Shown: in pieces, positions 1 to 8,361 of the stretch
How positions within the stretch are numbered: position 1 is the first letter of the stretch
How the letters are laid out: every line of letters begins with the position of its first letter
Assembly: GCF_001431205.1 (NCBI RefSeq)
Contig: NZ_LGPC01000014.1
Location: forward strand, 321,674-385,673
Length of the DNA stretch: 64,000 nt
Direction: 5' to 3'
DNA from: Staphylococcus sp. NAM3COL9
GTDB taxonomy: Bacteria > Bacillota > Bacilli > Staphylococcales > Staphylococcaceae
Notes under the pieces: model-generated
Database searches by the model: none
Told to the model about the DNA's origin: nothing
What the model saw: the letters and a program-made list of their open reading frames with translations, nothing else
Made by a program: the position numbers and the translations under genes

Positions 1-354
1 CCATGTTGGTATGCCAAAACTTTCTTCAAACGTTGATCCTGAACCTGCAATCATTGTGACTGAGATACCAAATAAGAAGAAGATAAGTAAATAATCAATT
101 ATCTTACTAAATACACCACCGAATAAATAATCTAAAGTGGATTCATGATTTTGCGCATCGAATGCAGTACCAATCTTAGCAACTTGTCGACCTGCAAATC
201 CTAATATCAACCCTGATATAATAACTCCTAAATACGACCAAAGTCCATAAGGAGTAAAGAATTGCATTACTTCTTGTCCCGTTGAAAAGCCAGCACCTAC
301 TACGATACCAACATAAGCGAAACCAATTTTTATAGCTTCTTTATTCAAGCCCAT
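1..354 (-). CDS. YkvI-like integral membrane protein, C-terminus cut off
   Basis: N-terminal 118 residues of a multi-pass membrane protein whose 3' part lies beyond the window start. It starts with ATG at 354, preceded by a strong AGAGGAGG ribosome site about 9 bases away. The protein begins MGLNKEAIKIGFAYVGIVVG and continues with AGFSTGQE, an early glycine-rich helix typical of YkvI-type membrane proteins, which belong to the amino-acid/polyamine/organocation transporter superfamily. At least three hydrophobic helices are visible. The substrate is unknown. The family assignment is from remembered sequence character only, and the truncation prevents a length check. Confidence 0.6.
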   Translation of the reverse strand, partial: MGLNKEAIKIGFAYVGIVVGAGFSTGQEVMQFFTPYGLWSYLGVIISGLILGFAGRQVAKIGTAFDAQNHESTLDYLFGGVFSKIIDYLLIFFLFGISVTMIAGSGSTFEESFGIPTW

Positions 355-756
355 GTGATTTATAACCTCCTCTTAAGTTAACACATTGAATTATTATAAC
401 GCACTGTCATTATTTTGCAACACGACAAATTTTAAATCGACACCATTAATTACTTTTTACACTAAATGTCCAGTGGATTTACATACAGTTAAAAATTCAT
501 TTATACTTCTAAATATAAATATAAACTCTGTATTATCAAGCTTATCCCATATTAAAACTTTTATTTTTTGTAATTTCATACATTTAATATGCACTCATTA
601 TCACTATTTTAAAACTCTAAATTTTTTAAATTTTTTATCGCTTTCAAGTTAACCATATATTACATAATTTAAATCGTCACGGTATTTTTATAATTTTAAT
701 GAAATTTTATTATGTGTATTATACCTAACAATACTTTATAGAAAAATAAAATTAAA
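355..756. other. AT-rich intergenic region without recognised gene
   Basis: About 400 bases of very AT-rich DNA between the start of the YkvI-like gene and the terminator of the next gene. An 88-codon plus-strand open frame (386-652) has no convincing ribosome site and a low-complexity F/N/L/S composition, so I do not call it. The promoter of the YkvI-like gene must lie in the left part, but I cannot pick hexamers with confidence. Confidence 0.5.
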
Positions 757-793
757 AACCGAAAACCACAATTAAAAACTGAGGTTTTCGGTT
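757..793 (-). terminator. Terminator of the 822-1322 gene
   Basis: Perfect 11-bp inverted repeat (757-767 with 783-793, arm aaccgaaaacc) around a 15-base loop. On the minus strand it is followed by a T-rich tail, so it fits Rho-independent termination downstream of the gene ending at 822. Confidence 0.8.
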
Positions 794-821
794 AAATATG
801 TTTTATTGCTAAGCATGTTAA

Positions 822-1322
822 TTAATGTGCATTTTTATAGCGATTGAGTTCATTGAAGTCTACAACGACATTATCTATACGTTTAGCCGTTTCTTTAAGC
901 ACATTACGCGCAACACTATTAGACGGATCTAATTTAAGTATTTGTCGAGACACATCAAATGCTTTTTTATCAGAAATGACTGGTTCGGGGACTGCATGTA
1001 ACAATAACATTTGTAACAGACTTTTCACTTCTTTATTGTCCGTAAGTTTTATGGATGATTCTGCATGATAATAAGCTGACTCCAATGCACCTTGTAATTC
1101 ACTTAATGGATAAACTAATAATAGAAAAGCCAAATCATGCATTTCTGCAGTTTCTTCTACTTTCATCATATCTAAAATACATGTATAAAACATGACACTT
1201 TCTACTTCATGTGCACTTGAAATGTAAGCCTCTTCGAATTCCATAAAATCTGTCTGGGACATTAAACGTTTTACTGACTCGAATTCGCCGTTTAAGACAT
1301 GCTTTTGTATTAAATCTTTCAT
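822..1322 (-). CDS. Hypothetical soluble protein, helical, TPR-like
   Basis: 166 residues, acidic and mostly helical, with no signal peptide or membrane segment. Near the C-terminus 'ILKLDPSNSVARNVLKE' resembles a tetratricopeptide-type helix pair, which suggests a protein-interaction role, but I recognise no catalytic motif. Start ATG at 1322 has CTAGGAGGA 8 bases upstream. The gene is single, with its own terminator at 757-793, between the YkvI-like gene and the dha operon. I believe S. aureus has a similar uncharacterised protein at this place, but the function is unknown. Confidence 0.75.
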   Translation of the reverse strand: MKDLIQKHVLNGEFESVKRLMSQTDFMEFEEAYISSAHEVESVMFYTCILDMMKVEETAEMHDLAFLLLVYPLSELQGALESAYYHAESSIKLTDNKEVKSLLQMLLLHAVPEPVISDKKAFDVSRQILKLDPSNSVARNVLKETAKRIDNVVVDFNELNRYKNAH

Positions 1323-1495
1323 GGCAATGTCCTCCTAGGTATCCAGATTTCTATAACAGTTAGGTTCTATTCTACCACAGACCGTTTATATATTCATATA
1401 AAAATGAATCTGTTTGCCATATTAATTGAAGACCTTATAATATATTAATTACTTAACCTTTATCAATAGACTATTGACATAAATAAGTAAATGAT

Positions 1496-1858
1496 TTATC
1501 CGAAATTGCGTTTCAAATCTTCAACAATTTCTTCGATAGAACCGCCTACTGATAATTTGACAGCAGCTGTAAAACTACCTTCAACAATCGGTGCATCGAC
1601 TTTTTCTACTTGATATTTACCTTCATACATTTCAATAGCTAAATCTAAGTTCATTTCTGCGGAACCAATATCATAGAAACAAAGTGCATCATCGTCTAAA
1701 TCATTAATCATTTCTTGAATATGATCGTAAGATGTTCCAATCTTACCTTCAACCCCACCCTGTATTAATATTGGAACATCTCCTGCCATTTGTTCCAATA
1801 ATGTTTTTGTACCGTTTGCAATATCTTCACTATGACTCACAATTACAATTTTCGTCAT
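1496..1858 (-). CDS. dhaM: Dihydroxyacetone kinase phosphotransfer subunit DhaM
   Basis: 120-residue EIIA-mannose-like protein. The N-terminus MTKIVIVSHS carries the phospho-accepting His9, which takes phosphate from HPr and passes it to ADP bound on DhaL, so that dihydroxyacetone phosphorylation is driven by phosphoenolpyruvate. It is a short, single-domain DhaM; the E. coli form has extra HPr- and EI-like domains. Last gene of dhaK-dhaL-dhaM, two bases after dhaL, so translation is probably coupled. Cytoplasmic. Confidence 0.9.
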   Translation of the reverse strand: MTKIVIVSHSEDIANGTKTLLEQMAGDVPILIQGGVEGKIGTSYDHIQEMINDLDDDALCFYDIGSAEMNLDLAIEMYEGKYQVEKVDAPIVEGSFTAAVKLSVGGSIEEIVEDLKRNFG

Positions 1859-1860
1859 AA

Positions 1861-2436
1861 TTATTCATCTCCAATCAATGCATTTAATATATAAACACTG
1901 CTCTGTGCACCTGGGTCAATGTGCCCTTTTGATTCTTCTTTAAAATACGATGCTCTTCCTTTTGTAGCAACGATATCTTTTGTTTCGTCTGCGTACGTTT
2001 GTAGCACATCTGCATTTAATTTTTCGCCTTGCTGTACCGCTTCATTTGCACGTTCTATAACGTCATACATTGTTTTTTCATTTAATTCAACTTTACCTCT
2101 TTGCTTAATTGCTTCAGAAAATGAATTCAACACTTCTTTTAAGTTTGTAGCATCTAACTCATCACCAACAACTTGAGACATTTTCACAAAACTAAAACCA
2201 TACAGTGGGCCTGAAGCACCACCGATATTAGACATCAATGTCATACCTGTAGACTTCAATAAATTTTGCATGGAACTATCATCTATTTTCTCTGGCAATG
2301 CTTTAAATCCTCTAACCATGTTCACGCCATGGTCGCCATCGCCTATAGCTCGATCTAATTCTGTTAATAATACTTCTTTTTCTTCAAATACTTCTACTAA
2401 ATTAAGTAATCTTTCCTTTAATTCACTTACATTCAT
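1861..2436 (-). CDS. dhaL: Dihydroxyacetone kinase ADP-binding subunit DhaL
   Basis: 191 residues, the usual DhaL length. The nucleotide/Mg site is visible as LDRAIGDGDHG near residues 27-37, whose aspartates hold the two Mg ions of bound ADP. The glycine-rich segment IGGASGPLYG (about 70-80) is the family's phosphate loop. DhaL carries the nucleotide that is re-phosphorylated by DhaM and transfers phosphate to dihydroxyacetone held on DhaK. It lies 40 bases after dhaK and 2 bases before dhaM. ATG start at 2436 preceded by AAGGAGTGG. Confidence 0.93.
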   Translation of the reverse strand: MNVSELKERLLNLVEVFEEKEVLLTELDRAIGDGDHGVNMVRGFKALPEKIDDSSMQNLLKSTGMTLMSNIGGASGPLYGFSFVKMSQVVGDELDATNLKEVLNSFSEAIKQRGKVELNEKTMYDVIERANEAVQQGEKLNADVLQTYADETKDIVATKGRASYFKEESKGHIDPGAQSSVYILNALIGDE

Positions 2437-2476
2437 TTGCGTTCCACTCCTTATCGTATCAATGACTTATTAACTA

Positions 2477-3442
2477 TTAATTAAAGTAAGAACTTGCTGT
2501 AGGCTCAGTTAATGCTGTTAACACTTCTTCTGTATATGGAACTAATGTTAAAGATAACCCCTGCATATCTAATGCAGTCATATAATCTCCCACAAACCAA
2601 TGTACAACATCAATATGCTTCTCTCGGAAATTTTCTGCTACATATTTTGCTGCTATATTAAGTTCAGATAATGGTGTAGCACCCATACCATTGACCATAA
2701 CTATAAGTTTTTCTGAACTTACTTCTTCCATCAAAGCTTTAATTAATCGCTCGACAATTTGATCTACAGTTTCCACTTTTTCTCTGGATAGGCCTTTTTC
2801 TCCATGGATACCTATACCGATTTCCATTTCATCACTTTCAATATCAAATCCATATTGGCCAGTTGTCGGTACCATTGGCGCAGTTAAAGCCATTCCTAAT
2901 GTTTTAACACTTTGTAAAAATTGGTCTACTTTTTCTTTAATGTTTGTTAACGTCTCACCTTGGTCTGCTAAATATCCAGCATATTTATGTGCTAATACTG
3001 TACCAGCAACACCTCTTCTTTTATCATCATCGCTTACTGCAATATCATCCTTAACAATAATTGTTGCCACTTGTATGTCTTCCATCTCTGCCATTTCTTG
3101 TGCCATTTCAAAATTCATAACATCACCAGCATAGTTCTTGACTACAAGTAATACACCATCTCCATTATTAACTGCTTTAATTGCACTTAGAATTTTATCA
3201 GGTGTTGGTGATGTGAATACTTCACCACAGACAGCGGCGTCGAGCATACCTTCTGCTACATAGCCAGCATGTGAAGGTTCGTGACCACTTCCACCACCAG
3301 AAACTAGAGCAACACCTTGCTTTTTCTTATTTTTTCTCACAACAACAGTATCTGCAATGACTTCAATTTCATTATTCGTTATCGAAAGTCCGTCCAACAT
3401 ATCTGTTAAAAATTGCGTTTTATCTTTAATTAGTTTTTTCAT
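2477..3442 (-). CDS. dhaK: Dihydroxyacetone kinase substrate-binding subunit DhaK
   Basis: 321 residues. Binds dihydroxyacetone as a hemiaminal on a histidine, here His213 in GIGIHGEKG. The acid/base pair of the family aligns with His54 (GGGSGHEPS) and Asp107 (NYAGDVMN). Together with DhaL and DhaM it makes dihydroxyacetone phosphate, linking glycerol or formaldehyde-derived triose use to glycolysis. First gene of the operon; a perfect cre site 50 bases upstream (3494-3508) indicates CcpA control. Start ATG at 3442 with TTAGGAGGT upstream. Confidence 0.93.
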   Translation of the reverse strand: MKKLIKDKTQFLTDMLDGLSITNNEIEVIADTVVVRKNKKKQGVALVSGGGSGHEPSHAGYVAEGMLDAAVCGEVFTSPTPDKILSAIKAVNNGDGVLLVVKNYAGDVMNFEMAQEMAEMEDIQVATIIVKDDIAVSDDDKRRGVAGTVLAHKYAGYLADQGETLTNIKEKVDQFLQSVKTLGMALTAPMVPTTGQYGFDIESDEMEIGIGIHGEKGLSREKVETVDQIVERLIKALMEEVSSEKLIVMVNGMGATPLSELNIAAKYVAENFREKHIDVVHWFVGDYMTALDMQGLSLTLVPYTEEVLTALTEPTASSYFN

Positions 3443-3493
3443 AGAGATGACCTCCTAATTTGAATGTTCATTTATAGTATACCCTACACACGA

Positions 3494-3508
3494 ATGCAAA
3501 CGCTAACA
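3494..3508 (+). promoter_or_regulatory. cre site (CcpA operator) upstream of dhaKLM
   Basis: ATGCAAACGCTAACA matches the catabolite-responsive element consensus WTGNAANCGNWNNCW at every fixed position. It lies 52 bases before the dhaK start, suited to carbon catabolite repression of the operon. Confidence 0.75.
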
Positions 3509-3557
3509 TATAAAAATTGATAATGCTTTCTTTTGAAATTATTAAAATATATAAATA

Positions 3558-3592
3558 AAAAGGAGCTTGGGACATATGTCCAAGCTCCTTTT
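3558..3592. terminator. Hairpin of the 'gggacata' repeat type after fhuG
   Basis: Inverted repeat with arms aggagcttggg(aca) and (tg)tccaagctcct, flanked by A- and T-runs on opposite sides, so it can terminate in both directions. It lies just beyond the fhuG stop at 3605. Its core 'gggacatatgtcc' belongs to a hairpin family seen at several other sites in the window. Confidence 0.8.
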
Positions 3593-3604
3593 TATTTATA
3601 TATT

Positions 3605-4621
3605 TTATACTGATTTTGTTTTATACATTAAATATAAGAAATAAGGTGCACCAACTATTGCGACCACGATACCTGCTGGGATACCTGAAGGTTGTAATAT
3701 CACTTGTCCTAACGTATCTGCTAACACGAGTAAAAATGCACCTATTAATATCGAAATAGGTAGAAAGAGTTGGTGTCTTGGACCAACAATCGATTTAGCG
3801 ATATGTGGTCCTAATAAGCCAATAAAGCCAATTGACCCCGCTACTGAAACAGCAGTAGAGGATAATATAACTGCAACGAGTAATAATACGATACGTTCTC
3901 TTCCAATTTTTACACCTACACCTTGAGCTATGTGTTGATGTGTATTTAATAAATTTAAAACATTAGACTTAAATAATAAAAACGGAATCAATACGAGAAC
4001 CCATGGTAAAAATGCAATTACAAATGCCCATTCATCACCCCAAATGTTACCGGCGAGCCAAGATGCAATAAACTCTGATTGAGCTTCATCAAATGTGGAC
4101 ATCAAAGTAAGTGAACCACCACTTAATGCAGTAGCCATACCTACCCCAACAAGCACCATACTTGCAGGTGTAATGCCTTCGCCTTTATTATAACTAAATG
4201 AGAAGATGATAAATGCTGTTAAGATACCGCCTATCATACTTACGATTGGTAATACATAGACAAAGTTTCCAGCATCTACATCCCCTATAACAATAAATAG
4301 CGCTATTGCGAAACCACTACCTGCGTTAATGCCTAATATACCTGGCTCAGCTAATGGATTCTTGGTAACACTTTGGATAATGGCACCACTCACAGCTAAT
4401 GCTGCACCAGCTAAAATCGTAATAAGCATTCGTGGCATTCTAAATTCCATTAATATTAAAGTATCGGTATATGCTCCTTGACCAAATAAAGTCTTAAAGA
4501 ACGTGCCAATCGACATTTTATACTCACCTGATGTCATACTCCACGCACAAGAAAGAAGTACAAGTATAATCAGAATCACCATTGTTAACCATTGTTTATA
4601 TCTCAGTTTTGGATCTATCAT
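3605..4621 (-). CDS. fhuG: Ferric hydroxamate ABC transporter permease FhuG
   Basis: 338-residue permease of the BtuC/FecCD family with about nine to ten hydrophobic helices. The conserved coupling segment GSIGFIGLLGPHIAKSIVG, which contacts the ATPase, is present in the C-terminal third. Paired with FhuB and FhuC it imports hydroxamate siderophores captured by a lipoprotein receptor encoded elsewhere. Its ATG at 4621 overlaps the fhuB stop by four bases (ATGA), so translation is coupled. Confidence 0.92.
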   Translation of the reverse strand: MIDPKLRYKQWLTMVILIILVLLSCAWSMTSGEYKMSIGTFFKTLFGQGAYTDTLILMEFRMPRMLITILAGAALAVSGAIIQSVTKNPLAEPGILGINAGSGFAIALFIVIGDVDAGNFVYVLPIVSMIGGILTAFIIFSFSYNKGEGITPASMVLVGVGMATALSGGSLTLMSTFDEAQSEFIASWLAGNIWGDEWAFVIAFLPWVLVLIPFLLFKSNVLNLLNTHQHIAQGVGVKIGRERIVLLLVAVILSSTAVSVAGSIGFIGLLGPHIAKSIVGPRHQLFLPISILIGAFLLVLADTLGQVILQPSGIPAGIVVAIVGAPYFLYLMYKTKSV

Positions 4622-5619
4622 GAGAAGCGACCTCCTCTTTTAACTAAATACAAGAAGTAAGGTACACCTATAAACGAAATAATGGCTCCAACTGGTGCTT
4701 CCCCTAACATACGTGCAACCGTATCAGCCACAAGCATCAACAAGCCACCAACCAATGCTGTGAGTGGAATAACACGGGCGTAGTCTGTACCGACTATATA
4801 TCTCACAATATGTGGCACCATCAAGCCAACAAATGCAATTTGTCCTACCATAGCTACAGCTACACCAGCCATTACCATAGATAAAATTAAAGTGATTGCA
4901 CGTGTAAATGCCACATTTTGCCCTAACCCTTTAGCCAATGTTTCACCTAAATTTAAAATCGTTAATTGCTTACTCATACTAACCATAATGATAAGCGCCA
5001 CCAAAATAAAAGGTGCTGACCACATCAACTGATTCCAAGTTGTTCCAGATACGCCACCAGCACTCCAAAAGGTTAAACTTTGGTTCAATCTAAATAATAG
5101 CGCTACGCCTTGACTTAAGGCTGTTAGTAACGCACTAACTGCTGCGCCGGCTAATATAATTCTCATCGGGTTAAAGCCATCGCTTCTTGATCTTCCTATC
5201 ATTAAGACGAAAAAACCACCTATAAGTGCACCAATAAAACCTGCTAACATCAATATGATGAACGGTGCTGATGGATAAAATGCAAAGGTAAGCGCCAACA
5301 TAAATGAAGCGCCAGCATTTAGACCAATTAAACTTGGATCCGCTAGACCATTTTTAGTAACACCTTGAATTACAGCGCCTGAAGTTGCTAAGGCAACCCC
5401 TACTAAGATTGCTCCGAGGTCTCTTGGAATACGTATTTCACTTATAATATTATGTTGTTGGTTTTTAGGATTATAATTGAATACTGCCTCGAATATAGTA
5501 GATATATGGATTTTTGCATCCCCATATAGAATCGACACAATTAAAGCAACTACTAATAATATAAACACTATTATAAATGTAGTTGTAAAATTCAATTTGC
5601 CCTTTTTCTTTGTAGTCAT
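4618..5619 (-). CDS. fhuB: Ferric hydroxamate ABC transporter permease FhuB
   Basis: 333-residue FecCD-type permease, paralogous to FhuG, with an N-terminal helix after a basic MTTKKKGK start and the coupling motif GQIAFVGLMVPHIVRYIVG. Nine bases separate it from fhuC upstream, and it overlaps fhuG by four. The three genes form one iron-regulated unit under the Fur box at 6535-6549. Confidence 0.92.
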   Translation of the reverse strand: MTTKKKGKLNFTTTFIIVFILLVVALIVSILYGDAKIHISTIFEAVFNYNPKNQQHNIISEIRIPRDLGAILVGVALATSGAVIQGVTKNGLADPSLIGLNAGASFMLALTFAFYPSAPFIILMLAGFIGALIGGFFVLMIGRSRSDGFNPMRIILAGAAVSALLTALSQGVALLFRLNQSLTFWSAGGVSGTTWNQLMWSAPFILVALIIMVSMSKQLTILNLGETLAKGLGQNVAFTRAITLILSMVMAGVAVAMVGQIAFVGLMVPHIVRYIVGTDYARVIPLTALVGGLLMLVADTVARMLGEAPVGAIISFIGVPYFLYLVKRGGRFS

Positions 5620-5628
5620 AATTAGCCT

Positions 5629-6432
5629 CTAAACTTCCGAATAACTTTTTCTACATAAATCGTACGTCACTAGCATAGGTTTCCCTGTTCTTGGGTCTGT
5701 GCTAATTTCAACATCGATATTGAATACTTTTTCTAAAATTTCTTTAGTTAATACGTCTTCAGTCTCACCTTTAGCAATAATTTCTCCATTTTTCATAGTG
5801 ATTAAATGATCTGAAAATCGTACTGCTTGGTTAATATCATGTAAAACCATAACAATAGTACAACCTTGTTCTCTATTTAATTGCGTGATCAACTCTAAAA
5901 TTTCTAATTGATGTGAAATATCTAAAAACGTCGTTGGTTCGTCTAAAAAGATTATATCTGTACGTTGTGCCAATGCCATAGCTATCCATACTCTTTGACG
6001 TTGACCTCCACTTAAATCATTAATTGGACGTAGTCTAAATTCATACGTGCCTGTAACTGATAACGCCCAATCGATTTCTTTTTTATCTTCTGCCGAAAGA
6101 CGTCCAAATCCTTTTTGGTGAGGAAAACGTCCATAGGACACTAATTCTCCAACTGTAAGACCATCCGCAACTTCAGGAGATTGTGGTAAAATCGCAATTT
6201 TTTTGGCAATATCTTTGGTTGCTTGTGCGTGTAAGTTCTCACCATCTAACTTAATTTCGCCATTTTTAATAGGTAATAATCTCGATAACGCTTTCAATAA
6301 TGTGGATTTCCCACAACCATTTGGCCCTATAATTGATGTGATTTTACCATCAGGTATGTGGACATCTAAGTTTTCAACAATTACATTCTCCCCATAACCA
6401 ATAGTAACTTGTTCTCCTTCTAAGCGACTCAT
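5629..6432 (-). CDS. fhuC: Ferric hydroxamate ABC transporter ATPase FhuC
   Basis: 267 residues with Walker A GPNGCGKS (36-43), signature LSGGQRQR (about 141-148), Walker B IIFLDEPT and an H-loop in MVLHD. I start it at ATG 6432 (MSRLEGEQ): AAGAAGGGAAAT lies directly upstream, while the in-frame ATG at 6462 has no ribosome site, and the family length (about 265) agrees. In S. aureus FhuC energises several siderophore permeases, not only FhuBG. That matters for the permease without an ATPase at 41297-42247. The receptor gene fhuD is not in this operon. Confidence 0.95.
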   Translation of the reverse strand: MSRLEGEQVTIGYGENVIVENLDVHIPDGKITSIIGPNGCGKSTLLKALSRLLPIKNGEIKLDGENLHAQATKDIAKKIAILPQSPEVADGLTVGELVSYGRFPHQKGFGRLSAEDKKEIDWALSVTGTYEFRLRPINDLSGGQRQRVWIAMALAQRTDIIFLDEPTTFLDISHQLEILELITQLNREQGCTIVMVLHDINQAVRFSDHLITMKNGEIIAKGETEDVLTKEILEKVFNIDVEISTDPRTGKPMLVTYDLCRKSYSEV

Positions 6433-6534
6433 AATTTCCCTTCTTCCTATATAAATAAGCATAATGCACTATATATGTTTTTACATTTAATTTGTCTCAA
6501 TACATCGTATATATCATAAGTTCTATTTAATAAA

Positions 6535-6549
6535 TGATAATCATTATCA
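6535..6549. promoter_or_regulatory. Fur box upstream of fhuCBG
   Basis: TGATAATCATTATCA is a perfect 7-1-7 Fur operator, 103 bases before the fhuC start. It indicates iron-dependent repression of the operon. Confidence 0.9.
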
Positions 6550-6682
6550 CAGGTGATATTATATCATTTTTTATATATTATGACTATTAAATCTCATCCT
6601 TTCTAACACCGTTTTCGACGAATTTAACATACATAAAAAGAGACAACACCCTATTTGTAATACTATATAGTGTTATATATAA

Positions 6683-6720
6683 AATAAATGAAGCTTCCAA
6701 AAATGGAAGCTTCATTTATT
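6683..6720 (-). terminator. Terminator of the YitT-family gene
   Basis: Perfect 17-bp inverted repeat (6683-6699 with 6704-6720) around a 4-base loop with A/T flanks. It lies between the gene ending at 6766 and the fhu promoter, so it insulates the Fur-regulated operon. Confidence 0.88.
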
Positions 6721-6765
6721 AATTGGACTTGCTTTATATTTCAAAAATGTATGTTTTAAAATAAG

Positions 6766-7602
6766 TTAATGTTCATCAATCAAGAAACCATTACCATAAA
6801 CATCACGCACATCATGAATAACTAAAAATGCTTCATCATCTATATTTCTTATCAAACGTTTTGCTTTGGTAACCTGCGTTTTCGTAATTACAACATAAAG
6901 TATATCTTTATCTTGTTTAGTGAAATAACCTCTACCATTTAAAATAGTCAGTCCACGTCCAACTTGTTCATCAATAACTTTTGCTATTTCATCAGGATTG
7001 CTTGAAATGATAGTCATTGCTTTCTTCGTATTTAAACCTTCTATTACATATTCCATTACTTTAGTACCAATATATAATGAAATAACTGTTACAAGCGCGC
7101 TAGAAATTGGAATGACTGTTAGTGAAATTGCTACTACAATTAAATCAAAGAATAGCAATGCATATGGTGTACTTATATCCAAATATTTATTAGCAATTCT
7201 TGCTAAAATAGTTGTTCCAGCTGTTGTACCACCAGCAAGCACAATAACGCCGATACCCAAACCAACACATAGTCCGCCAAATACAGCATTAACTAGTATA
7301 TTTCCAGTTTCAATTTGCCAACTTGCTGTTAATTCTAAAAATATTGATATTAATATTGTAGCTACAATCGTTAAATACATACTTCTTTTACTTAAAAATT
7401 TATAACCAATTGCAATAAGCACAGCATTAAGTACAAAGTTAGTAATACTAGGAGAGATATGAAAGGCATAGTATAGTACGATTGCTAAACCGGTCACTCC
7501 TCCTTCACCTAAATCAGCAGATATAATAAATGTATTTACCCCCGCCGAGAATACAAATGATCCAAATAGGACTAATATTAAATCACGTACTGTTTTATTC
7601 AC
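6766..7602 (-). CDS. YitT-family membrane protein (DUF161 plus DUF2179)
   Basis: 278 residues: five or six hydrophobic helices in the first about 200 residues, then a soluble C-terminal DUF2179 domain with the segment 'GRGLTILNGRGYFT' and 'VVITKTQ'. These proteins are common and often multi-copy in Bacillota; their substrate is not established. The start is GTG at 7602, chosen because AAAGGGGG lies 8 bases upstream. Monocistronic with a strong terminator at 6683-6720. Confidence 0.85.
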   Translation of the reverse strand: MNKTVRDLILVLFGSFVFSAGVNTFIISADLGEGGVTGLAIVLYYAFHISPSITNFVLNAVLIAIGYKFLSKRSMYLTIVATILISIFLELTASWQIETGNILVNAVFGGLCVGLGIGVIVLAGGTTAGTTILARIANKYLDISTPYALLFFDLIVVAISLTVIPISSALVTVISLYIGTKVMEYVIEGLNTKKAMTIISSNPDEIAKVIDEQVGRGLTILNGRGYFTKQDKDILYVVITKTQVTKAKRLIRNIDDEAFLVIHDVRDVYGNGFLIDEH

Positions 7603-7916
7603 CTAAACGACCCCCTTTTATTTGCTTCAATCAATTGAATGTTAGCAAAAAATGGGCAATACCACAACATCCACCAGCATAAAAATCTATAAAAATTATA
7701 TTCAAAACGTAATCATAAAGAGAATTATAAAATGAAGTTTTTAATTCTTTAAAAATTCTGAATTTTCGGTTTACTTTAGCACTTTCCTTTGCTATAATAA
7801 AATTTATCTTCTTATTGATAACCAATAAGAAGCCATCTCCTTTGTGTTGTTTATAGTAACAAACAAAACAATTTTTGCTCGAGTATATTAATGGTACCTA
7901 GTCCTTACTATTAGTA
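7603..7916. other. Long leader or intergenic region before the YitT-family gene
   Basis: About 310 bases. It holds a perfect 9-bp inverted repeat (7809-7817 with 7825-7833, arms cttcttatt and aataagaag) next to a CTCCTTT stretch, and a 64-codon minus-strand frame (7631-7825) with a TTG start whose ribosome site would be unusually far away. I do not call the frame. The hairpin could be part of a 5' leader, but I recognise no riboswitch. Confidence 0.4.
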
Positions 7917-7924
7917 TATAATTA

Positions 7925-7996
7925 ATTCATTTCCCGTAAAAGCCAAGTAATGATGAATGTGTCTCCTCACTTCATTTACTTGGCTTTATTTTTTAT
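7925..7996 (+). ncRNA. Candidate short sRNA ending in a terminator hairpin
   Basis: A plus-strand transcript would start a few bases after a TATAAT box (7917-7922), begin with TTTCCCG and end in a strong hairpin: 12-bp stem 7939-7950 with 7976-7987, an inner 5-bp helix, a 13-base loop carrying TCTCCTC, then ATTTTTTAT. No coding frame fits. Unpaired C-rich UCCC/CUCC segments are typical of staphylococcal Rsa-type sRNAs. The -35 element is not clear and I cannot match a named sRNA. The hairpin could also simply be a terminator of a longer transcript. Confidence 0.35.
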
Positions 7997-8184
7997 GTAA
8001 AGTATCAAGGCACGAAGTAATTTCTAAAAAAATGAAAAAACTACTCATAAAATTATGTTGTATATAGTTGTTTTTCCTTGAGAGAATCTTTATCCATTAA
8101 TTTTATTATTTAATACTCACTTTTTTACATTTTCTTCTATATAAGTTCAGCAAATGAATGACAAATTATAATATATTATTTAAA

Positions 8185-8335
8185 AACCGCAGTAATTCAA
8201 GCCGTCTCCTGCGAGAATAGTATTAGCTAAAAACTACAGGATGAGGCTGTGCCCGAAAAAGCCCTTCACAAAAAAATGCCAACAAAGTTGGAGACTTTGT
8301 CGACACTTTATTGGTAGTTTTTGATAATTTCCATA
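8185..8335. repeat. Non-coding repeat-like patch after nupC
   Basis: AT-rich DNA with short imperfect inverted repeats: agccgtctcctg (about 8199-8210) against caggatgaggct, and acaaagt/actttgt around 8283-8300. The latter is the nearest downstream structure to the nupC stop at 8362 and may serve as its terminator. The 'gaggctgtgccc' core resembles the hairpin repeats elsewhere in the window. No gene seen. Confidence 0.35.
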
Positions 8336-8361
8336 TTGAATACTTTTTTAACTACAACTTC

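Noticed and set aside
386-652. 88-codon plus-strand open frame
   Set aside because: Low-complexity AT-rich composition, no ribosome site, and it lies in the upstream region of the YkvI-like gene.
6998-7405. 135-codon plus-strand open frame
   Set aside because: Antisense to the YitT-family gene, no ribosome site.
7631-7825. 64-codon minus-strand open frame before the YitT-family gene
   Set aside because: TTG start with ribosome site too far away, odd composition, no recognisable domain; kept only as a remark in the intergenic entry.
7603-7860. T-box or other known riboswitch before the YitT-family gene
   Set aside because: GGTGGATG near 7665 is reminiscent of a T-box core but the conserved AGGGTGGNACCGCG and specifier stem are absent.
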